Below, one piece after another: positions 7,979 to 12,436 of a DNA stretch of 14,185 nt; within the stretch, counting starts at the first letter, position 1; each line of letters opens with the position of its first letter. The position numbers were made by a program, and so were the translations under genes. The stretch is from Lachnospiraceae bacterium UBA7598 (lineage in GTDB: Bacteria; Bacillota; Clostridia; Lachnospirales; Lachnospiraceae): assembly GCA_002474415.1 (NCBI GenBank), contig DLQV01000141.1:1-14185 (forward strand), given 5' to 3'. The notes under the pieces were generated by a model. That model was not told where the DNA came from. It saw nothing but the letters and a program-made list of their open reading frames with translations, and searched no databases.

Positions 7979-8018
7979 CAAAAAAGTGCCTGCCGGATTT
8001 TTTATTTCCGTCAGACAC
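7979..8018 (-). terminator. Leader terminator (putative attenuator) before the [2Fe-2S] subunit gene
   Basis: On the minus strand GTGTCTGACGGA (8018-8007) pairs with TCCGGCAGGCAC (7997-7986), with one mismatch and a wobble, loop AATAAAAAA (8006-7998), followed by TTTTTTG. It lies about 50 bases upstream of the first operon gene. I see no convincing promoter between it and the start codon. A small alternative hairpin GGAC-AAAGGT-GTCT (8026-8013, minus strand) overlaps its first arm. Confidence 0.75.
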
Positions 8019-8029
8019 CTTTGTCCTCT

Positions 8030-8186
8030 GCGGTACATCTTTGATGTATCGCCCCATATTGAGGTGCAGCTTTAGCTGCATCTCCTACGTACATCGCTTC
8101 CGCGCTAGCGGAATTTTCATGCGATGTGCTCCTTATTGCGGTACATCTCTGATGTATCGCATGTGGTACCCCGTAAGGGGCATCAC
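8030..8186. repeat. Array of five hairpins in the operon leader (REP-like or structured RNA)
   Basis: This fills most of the gene-free stretch 7928-8271. Plus-strand hairpins: 8030-8052 GCGGTACATC-TTT-GATGTATCGC; 8061-8084 GAGGTGCAGC-TTTA-GCTGCATCTC; about 8091-8129 ACATCGC...GCGATGT enclosing TTCCGC-GCTA-GCGGAA; 8138-8160 GCGGTACATC-TCT-GATGTATCGC; 8163-8186 GTGGTACCCC-GTAA-GGGGCATCAC. The first, second, fourth and fifth share the consensus GNGGTRC-NNN-loop-NNN-GYATCNC. Variable positions change on both arms so that pairing is kept (C-G, A-T, T-A at the second pair). CCTACG follows the second and fifth, so on the minus strand they begin with GTAG, as many REP elements do. Confidence 0.75.
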
Positions 8187-8206
8187 CTACGTTTTTCTTC
8201 TTATGC

Positions 8207-8223
8207 CCTGTATTGTATACAGG
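8207..8223. promoter_or_regulatory. Palindromic operator-like site overlapping a possible extended -10
   Basis: CCTGTAT-TGT-ATACAGG is a perfect 7-bp dyad around three bases. On the minus strand it contains TGTATACAAT, which could act as an extended -10 for the catabolic operon; a good -35 is not visible. The core TTGTATACA resembles GntR-family (FCD) operators. It lies about 280 bases before the first operon gene and about 50 bases after the RidA stop. Functional assignment is inference. Confidence 0.35.
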
Positions 8224-8238
8224 TTTCCGGCAAAAAAA

Positions 8239-8254
8239 TTGTAAAAATCGGAAC
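8239..8254. repeat. TTGTAAnnnTCGGAA motif, copy 1
   Basis: TTGTAAAAATCGGAAC. Near-identical sequences stand at 8776-8791 and 12410-12425. This copy lies in the presumed promoter region of the catabolic operon, just past the RidA stop codon. It may be a regulator site or part of a duplicated promoter. Confidence 0.4.
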
Positions 8255-8271
8255 TACATGAAAATTATTTT

Positions 8272-8647
8272 CTAATCTGTGATTGCTGTAAGTTCAATTT
8301 CAACAAACTGTGTCGGCCGGTTAAGTGCCGGTGTTCCGACCATAGTAAACAATGGTCTGATATCATGAAATACTTCCGAATAAGCGTCTCCTACTTCTTT
8401 TCCGTATTTCATGTCTGTAATAAATGCTTCCACTTTTACAACATCCTCCGGCTTTGCGCCAGCCTCTGCGAGAAGTTTTACAAATTTTGCGAAAATATAT
8501 TTTGCCTGCTCATAAGGCGTTTCTCCATATTCCGTTCCATCCGGCTGTAGTTCCCCCGATCATCACAAACGGTCCTTTTTTGACCATGCGGGAATATCCT
8601 ACCTTTTCTTCCAGTGGTGCGCCAGATGCGTAATTTGTTCTCTCCAT
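8272..8647 (-). pseudogene. RidA/YjgF-family imine deaminase, frameshifted
   Basis: From ATG 8647 (ribosome site AGGGAGGAAAAGGAT) the frame reads a RidA start, MERTNYASGAPLEEKVGYSR, then VKKGPFVMIGGTTA, and stops after 45 codons. The rest continues in another frame: QPDGTEYGETPYEQAKYIF, AGAKPEDVVKVEAFITDM, RPLFTMVGTPALNRPTQFVE, ending ELTAITD at TAG 8272. The break is near 8550. Total length fits a loss of eight bases from a 127-residue protein. RidA proteins hydrolyse reactive enamines/imines released by amine oxidation, so the position beside an oxidase operon makes sense. The usual RidA arginine of the RSxV motif is not seen (FTMV). Two partial products or a sequencing error are the alternatives. 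Confidence 0.85.
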
Positions 8648-8680
8648 ATCCTTTTCCTCCCTGTGATCATTTCTGCCAAA

Positions 8681-8729
8681 TAAAAAGATGCCTGAAATCC
8701 GTCGCTTTTTGCAACTGTTTCAGACATCT
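8681..8729 (-). terminator. Terminator in the RidA leader (putative attenuator)
   Basis: On the minus strand AGATGTCTGAAA (8729-8718) pairs with TTTCAGGCATCT (8697-8686), followed by TTTTTA. The loop holds an inner stem GTTGC-AAAAA-GCGAC. About 38 bases separate it from the RidA start, leaving no room for a promoter. A small hairpin GGC-AAAGAT-GTC (8734-8723) overlaps the first arm. Confidence 0.75.
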
Positions 8730-8733
8730 TTGC

Positions 8734-8790
8734 CGAACTGCTGATGTTATGGTAGCAGTTCGTATTAAGAAATAATTGTAATTTTCGGAA
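8734..8790 (-). promoter_or_regulatory. Possible RidA promoter and adjoining dyad
   Basis: On the minus strand TTCCGA (8790-8785), a 17-base spacer and TAATAC (8767-8762) form a plausible sigma-A-type promoter. Directly after it CGAACTGC (8762-8755) and GCAGTTCG (8741-8734) form a perfect 8-bp dyad with a 13-base spacer. If this promoter is used, the RNA would start inside the dyad, which would then be an operator rather than an RNA hairpin. If transcription starts further upstream, it is a leader stem-loop. Confidence 0.4.
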
Positions 8791-8819
8791 CCTTGTTTCA
8801 AGCATAATTTTATAAGTTG

Positions 8820-8857
8820 AAGGGACAAACCATCTCATAAAAAACGGTTTGTCCCTT
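8820..8857 (-). terminator. Inverted repeat after the three-gene module, possible terminator
   Basis: AAGGGACAAACC (8820-8831) and GGTTTGTCCCTT (8846-8857) are a perfect 12-bp dyad with a 14-base loop, about 26 bases past the last module gene. The minus-strand tail (CAACTTATAAAATT) has no proper U-run, so termination is plausible but not certain. It could instead be a boundary sequence of the island. Confidence 0.45.
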
Positions 8858-8883
8858 GAAAATTTCGTATAAACTATAAATCA

Positions 8884-9816
8884 TTAAATAGTTGCAAATC
8901 TTTTTGTTGGTAAGTGTTTTCCTATATATCCAACAATTCCAACTTTATGTTCTGGATCCGGTAAAAAATGTATCCTACCTGGATAATTTCCCGGAAAACT
9001 TATATGCCAATAAAAGTATTCTTCTTTTCCAAATGGTGTTACAAATTTTCTCTGCTCATTTAACTCATTATCTTTTTTTACAGACTCAGATTCCGTTCTA
9101 CATCCAAATCCAACTTTATTTTTATCAAACTCTCCTTCATATGTTGCAAAATAATCTTCCAAAATCTGTATTCTTTTCATAATCGTTTGAATTTGTATTG
9201 AAACACGAGCTTCTTCTAATTGCTTTTTTACGCTTTCACAAAAAATCAAATGCGGGTATAACTGCTCTCTTTTTTCCCATAACTCAGAACCTGAAGAAAT
9301 AATTAATACCTGTTGTCTTCTTGCATTTGCAACAATCTTGTCTACATGATCCAAAATGCCACAATTTCTTACTTTAACTACTTCATCTTCATTATCAATA
9401 GATATGTACTTTCCTTCCATCCACTCTCTTTCCCATAGTTCAGATGATAAAAAACTAACTACATAACTATCCCACTCAAATGCCATTAAAGCACCTTTCG
9501 CCGAAACAGGTACTTCATTCTCTAATTGTACAAGAAGTTCACATTCGAGAAAATCTCCCATTTCTATTCTGTGTCCTCTCTGAATCAGTGTTCTAAAAAA
9601 TTGCTTATCCTTTTGAAGAACATTTTGATCATTCAGCCAATCGTATACCGTATATTCATCAGCAATCTTTACTGTCATTAGTTCATCCGTATAATAGAAA
9701 TCATTATCCTTATTCCTATGTTTTAATTCCTGACATATTTTTAAAAATCCAGAAAATTGCTCTGTTATTGGTAATTTCGAATCTTGTTGTTTTAAAGAAA
9801 TCTCATTAAATACCAT
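8884..9816 (-). CDS. Unrecognised protein, third gene of putative defence module (possible effector)
   Basis: 310 residues, soluble, no signal peptide or membrane segment. I do not recognise the family. Residues 1-100 look mainly helical with FYYTDELM and YTVYDWLNDQNVL. Residues 105-180 look mixed (KGALMAFEWDSYVVSFLSSE, QQVLIISSGSELW). A segment YPHLIFCESVKKQLEEA (187-203) leads into a long helix. The C-terminus is striking: KFVTPFGKEEYFYWHISF, GRIHFLPDPEHKVGIVGYIG and KHLPT (257-304), with conserved-looking His271, Arg281, His283 and His301. It may be a small catalytic or toxin-like domain. It follows the ATPase gene by 11 bases with GAGG seven bases before the ATG. Position as last gene after ATPase and DUF262 suggests an effector; this is inference. 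Confidence 0.8.
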   Translation of the reverse strand: MVFNEISLKQQDSKLPITEQFSGFLKICQELKHRNKDNDFYYTDELMTVKIADEYTVYDWLNDQNVLQKDKQFFRTLIQRGHRIEMGDFLECELLVQLENEVPVSAKGALMAFEWDSYVVSFLSSELWEREWMEGKYISIDNEDEVVKVRNCGILDHVDKIVANARRQQVLIISSGSELWEKREQLYPHLIFCESVKKQLEEARVSIQIQTIMKRIQILEDYFATYEGEFDKNKVGFGCRTESESVKKDNELNEQRKFVTPFGKEEYFYWHISFPGNYPGRIHFLPDPEHKVGIVGYIGKHLPTKRFATI

Positions 9817-9827
9817 TTATATTCCTC

Positions 9828-10919
9828 TTAAAATAGTTCATCAATTGCTTTATCCCACTCATCAAAAAATCCTTCAGGCCAGTTCGACAAACTGCCATCT
9901 TCTAAAATCTCTGGAGATGTTTTTTCATGTTTTTGAATCCCTTCTTCCGATAAGTATTCATAAAAATAGTTTATTTTCACCTTTTCGGATAAAATTTTTT
10001 TATTACGTACGCTTAATCGAATTCCATTCAAAACATGATCACTATGCGTTTCCATAAAAATTTGCACCCCATTAGCAGCAGCTAAAGCAACCAATTCACC
10101 AATTTTTCGTTGGCCTCGTGGATGTAAATGTGCTTCCGGATTCTCAAGTATAAGTATATCTCCCTCTCTGGCGCTTAATAATGCAACAATAATAGGTAAA
10201 GAGTAGGAAACACCAAACCCCATATTTAGAGCATTGGTTGATTCTTCCCCCAAACTGTTACTTATTGAATATCTTACCCCCATTAAATTCACATCTAAAT
10301 ATGGAATTACATTTACCTTTATATTAGGTGAAATTTCTGATAACCATGCATTTATCTGCAACTCAAGACGTTCACTTGTTTCTGAACTATGCTTCATATT
10401 TGGATAAACTTTTACGTCACTGCCTTTTTCATATAAACATAAAGCAGTTTTTTCACCTTTCACGCCAATTTCTGAGTTCAAAAAATTTTCATTTTCTATT
10501 GTGTCATAATAGCGGCGAGGTCCCAGTCTTTCTGCCGATATATATTCTATTTTTTTTGTAAGGAACGAGGTTTCTTCAAATAAATAATTCCAATTTTGTG
10601 AAATTAAATTTCCATCTTTATCATACTGGCATACCCATTTATAGTTGTTTTCCTCTATTTCTATTGAAAGAATATCATCTTTCCTATACCAATACATAAT
10701 ATCCGCTTGTGTTCCCAGTTCAATGTACGCTCCATTAAGAATCAAGCACTGATCCCCCAAACAATTATTTTTTTCATAAGTTTGTCGCAATAACAACAAT
10801 GCCTGAATCAATGTCGATTTCCCCATTCCATTAATACCGGTAAACAGATTTAATTCTCGACATGTAACATCAATTTTTTCAAAACATTTAAAATTTTTTA
10901 ATGAGATTTTTTTTATCAT
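9828..10919 (-). CDS. OLD/ABC-like ATPase with DUF3696 C-terminal domain
   Basis: 363 residues. Walker A GINGMGKST at 28-36, after the typical opening MIKKISLKNFKCFEKIDV; YISAERLGPR at 126-135; an ABC-signature-like segment NMGFGVSYSLPI at 232-243; Walker B ILILENPEAHLHP at 255-267; switch-histidine motif METHSDHVLNGIR at 289-301; and a DUF3696-type tail DGSLSNWPEGFFDEWDKAID at 341-360. There is no TOPRIM nuclease domain, unlike true OLD proteins, so nuclease or toxin activity would have to come from a partner. The long SMC-like coiled coil is absent. In ATPase-effector defence pairs this part senses or gates. It starts 12 bases after the DUF262 gene with AAGGA upstream. Confidence 0.88.
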   Translation of the reverse strand: MIKKISLKNFKCFEKIDVTCRELNLFTGINGMGKSTLIQALLLLRQTYEKNNCLGDQCLILNGAYIELGTQADIMYWYRKDDILSIEIEENNYKWVCQYDKDGNLISQNWNYLFEETSFLTKKIEYISAERLGPRRYYDTIENENFLNSEIGVKGEKTALCLYEKGSDVKVYPNMKHSSETSERLELQINAWLSEISPNIKVNVIPYLDVNLMGVRYSISNSLGEESTNALNMGFGVSYSLPIIVALLSAREGDILILENPEAHLHPRGQRKIGELVALAAANGVQIFMETHSDHVLNGIRLSVRNKKILSEKVKINYFYEYLSEEGIQKHEKTSPEILEDGSLSNWPEGFFDEWDKAIDELF

Positions 10920-10931
10920 TCTAATTCCTTT

Positions 10932-12191
10932 TTAAATAAATTTATGGATTAATTCATCGACAGCTCTGATACGTGCAGATACAGCTTTTTTATCTGGAAC
11001 TTTCAATAAATATAAATAGTCCTGAGAAGCACATAATTGCATATATTCTTTTTGTACTTTTTCTTTTTTCTGTTCTAAACATTCTACCTCTTCTACTGTC
11101 AACCTTCTAAATACATAACACCAGGATTCAAAGATCACCTTATTAATCGGCCTTCTTCTTCCGTCCTCACATATTTTTCTAAAACTGTTATTCCCCATTA
11201 TCGCAAATATAGCATTCATAACAAAAACAAACTCATCCTTTATTTTCTCAATATCTGCTATATTAGCATGGTTAAGAAATTTCATTCCCTCATTTAAGAA
11301 TTCATCTATATTTCCATTATATAATTGTAAATCTAAATGACAAAATGCAATATATCTAAGAACAAATTCTCTGTCCAGCATTCTTTCACTTTTTATGCTT
11401 CCTGCAGTTGCCTTGATGAAACACTCCAATTTAGAACATTCTTGTAGAAATTCTGTTGCCTGCCCCTGAAACAGGGCATTTCTTATTTCCTGTGGTTCAA
11501 GTGTTAAACCTCCTGTGTTAATTCTCTTAAAAATATTAAATTTCACATTTTCTGGTGTTGACGGATTGACTAGATAAACATTGATAACCGTTTCATCAAT
11601 TCTCCTTTGAAACATTCTGGGTAACTTATCATAATCACAACCATTCAGTTCTGGGAAAAACTCTAATTCTTGTAATTTCAGACCTTTTTCTACAACAAAT
11701 TCTTTTAAGGTTGATACTCTCTGTAACCCATCAATGATTAACCATTCATCCTCATTCGTAGCATCAAAATAAAATGCGGGCAACGGAATGCGTAAAAAAA
11801 TTGATTCTAACAATTGGCTTTTTTGTCTTTTACTCCACAATCCAGCTTTTCTTTGGAATGATGTATCAAATTCAATTTCCTCATTTTGAATTCTTTTTAT
11901 TAATGCATCCAAAGTCATAGGCTTCATTGTAATACTTATTTTAGAAGGATCAAACGGTCTAATTCTTTCGCCTTCACATGAATATGCCGTAATATCCGGT
12001 TCAACATCTCCTTCTATCATCGTAATTCCTCTATCTTCAAAATATTTCATTACTTCTGCAAAATCTATTTTTTCCGAATCTATTGTCATATATACTATGT
12101 TTAGATTAATAGTATTCCCCTGCTCTTTAGCTATTTGCACTAACTTTTCCAATTCTTCAATATCTCTTTTTTTAAGTGTATTCTCTTGCAT
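10932..12191 (-). CDS. DUF262 (ParB/GmrSD-like) protein with sigma-70 region 1.1-like N-terminus
   Basis: 419 residues. The DUF262 core is clear: SFQRKAGLWSKRQKSQLLES (111-130), LIIDGLQRVSTLKEF (151-165, the DGQQR-type motif), IFKRINTGGLTLEPQEIRNA (220-239). DUF262 domains bind or hydrolyse nucleotides and occur in GmrSD-type restriction enzymes; the HNH partner domain (DUF1524) is not visible, so this copy is probably not a nuclease alone. Residues about 9-66 (IEELEKLVQIAKEQGNTINL to YFEDRGITMIEGDVEPD) follow the pattern of sigma-70 region 1.1: helix, K-x-QG turn, then an acidic D-x-E-x-[IM]D...FEDRGI helix-strand. Start ATG 12191 has only a partial ribosome site (GAGG, eight bases). First gene of the module. 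Confidence 0.87.
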   Translation of the reverse strand: MQENTLKKRDIEELEKLVQIAKEQGNTINLNIVYMTIDSEKIDFAEVMKYFEDRGITMIEGDVEPDITAYSCEGERIRPFDPSKISITMKPMTLDALIKRIQNEEIEFDTSFQRKAGLWSKRQKSQLLESIFLRIPLPAFYFDATNEDEWLIIDGLQRVSTLKEFVVEKGLKLQELEFFPELNGCDYDKLPRMFQRRIDETVINVYLVNPSTPENVKFNIFKRINTGGLTLEPQEIRNALFQGQATEFLQECSKLECFIKATAGSIKSERMLDREFVLRYIAFCHLDLQLYNGNIDEFLNEGMKFLNHANIADIEKIKDEFVFVMNAIFAIMGNNSFRKICEDGRRRPINKVIFESWCYVFRRLTVEEVECLEQKKEKVQKEYMQLCASQDYLYLLKVPDKKAVSARIRAVDELIHKFI

Positions 12192-12262
12192 TTACTCGCC
12201 CTCATTCAAACCATTAAATGTTATGATACATGACATATTTTCAATTTTATACACAATATTTT

Positions 12263-12290
12263 ATCTTATCTGTCCTTAAAGAGCAATCAA
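12263..12290 (-). promoter_or_regulatory. Candidate promoter of the three-gene module
   Basis: On the minus strand TTGATT (12290-12285), 16 bases, TAAGAT (12268-12263), leaving a leader of roughly 65 bases before the DUF262 start. A shifted -10 (TAAAAT, 12263-12258) is possible but badly spaced. The remainder of the stretch 12192-12360 is AT-rich and shows no reading frame or clear hairpin. Confidence 0.45.
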
Positions 12291-12360
12291 ATCCTTCTAT
12301 ATTTGATAATTATTTCTTTTTCCCTGTTTTCCAGATATGAATCCGCTTCCTTCCTGTACA

Positions 12361-12411
12361 GAAAAAGATGCCTGAAATCCGCTGCTTTTTGCAACTGTTT
12401 CAGGCATCTTT
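12361..12411 (-). terminator. Terminator of the oleate hydratase gene
   Basis: On the minus strand AGATGCCTGAAA (12409-12398) pairs perfectly with TTTCAGGCATCT (12377-12366), with an inner stem GTTGC-AAAAA-GCAGC in the loop, then TTTTTC. It lies 26 bases past the oleate hydratase stop codon. Confidence 0.85.
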
Positions 12412-12425
12412 GTAATTTTCGGAAG
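12361..12425. repeat. Flanking repeat, right copy
   Basis: Near-identical to 8681-8791 except for a missing block of about 45 bases, whose ends are short CAA repeats in the left copy. It contains the same terminator stem and the TTGTAATTTTCGGAA motif (12410-12424). It keeps the putative -35 but lacks the -10 and dyad, so it appears to be a relic of the same leader or a copy used only as a terminator. Confidence 0.8.
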
Positions 12426-12436
12426 TATTTTTATTT

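Larger units (their letters stand above)
8681..8791. repeat. Flanking repeat, left copy (terminator plus leader)
   Basis: 8682-8731 matches 12362-12411 with only three differing bases, and 8776-8790 matches 12410-12424. The left copy has about 45 extra bases (8731-8775) that contain the dyad and the possible -10. The two copies border the three-gene AT-rich module. Confidence 0.8.
8884..12191 (-). other. Three-gene AT-rich island, putative anti-phage defence system
   Basis: DUF262 protein, OLD/ABC-like ATPase with DUF3696 tail, and an unrecognised third protein lie in one direction with gaps of 12 and 11 bases, their own promoter upstream and a dyad downstream. The coding sequence is clearly richer in A and T than the genes on both sides (frequent AAA, ATT and TTA codons). 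The block sits between two near-identical intergenic repeats. DUF262 proteins and such ATPases are common in defence islands; function here is inferred from composition. Confidence 0.65.

Noticed and set aside
8030..8052. T-box riboswitch, because GTACCGC followed by a terminator resembles the T-box sequence
   Set aside because: The UGGN that pairs with the tRNA end is missing before ACCGC, there is no specifier-loop stem, and the same GTACCGC is simply one arm of a hairpin that repeats as an array.
8030..8186. CRISPR array
   Set aside because: Units differ in length and sequence, have no regular spacers, and the similarity lies in hairpin pairing rather than in identical direct repeats.
8041..8244. 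Plus-strand 67-codon frame across the hairpin array
   Set aside because: No ribosome site, and the frame is made entirely of inverted repeats.
8884..12191. Toxin-antitoxin system of the usual two-gene kind
   Set aside because: There is no small antitoxin gene; the three proteins are 310-419 residues and include an ATPase, which fits defence modules better.
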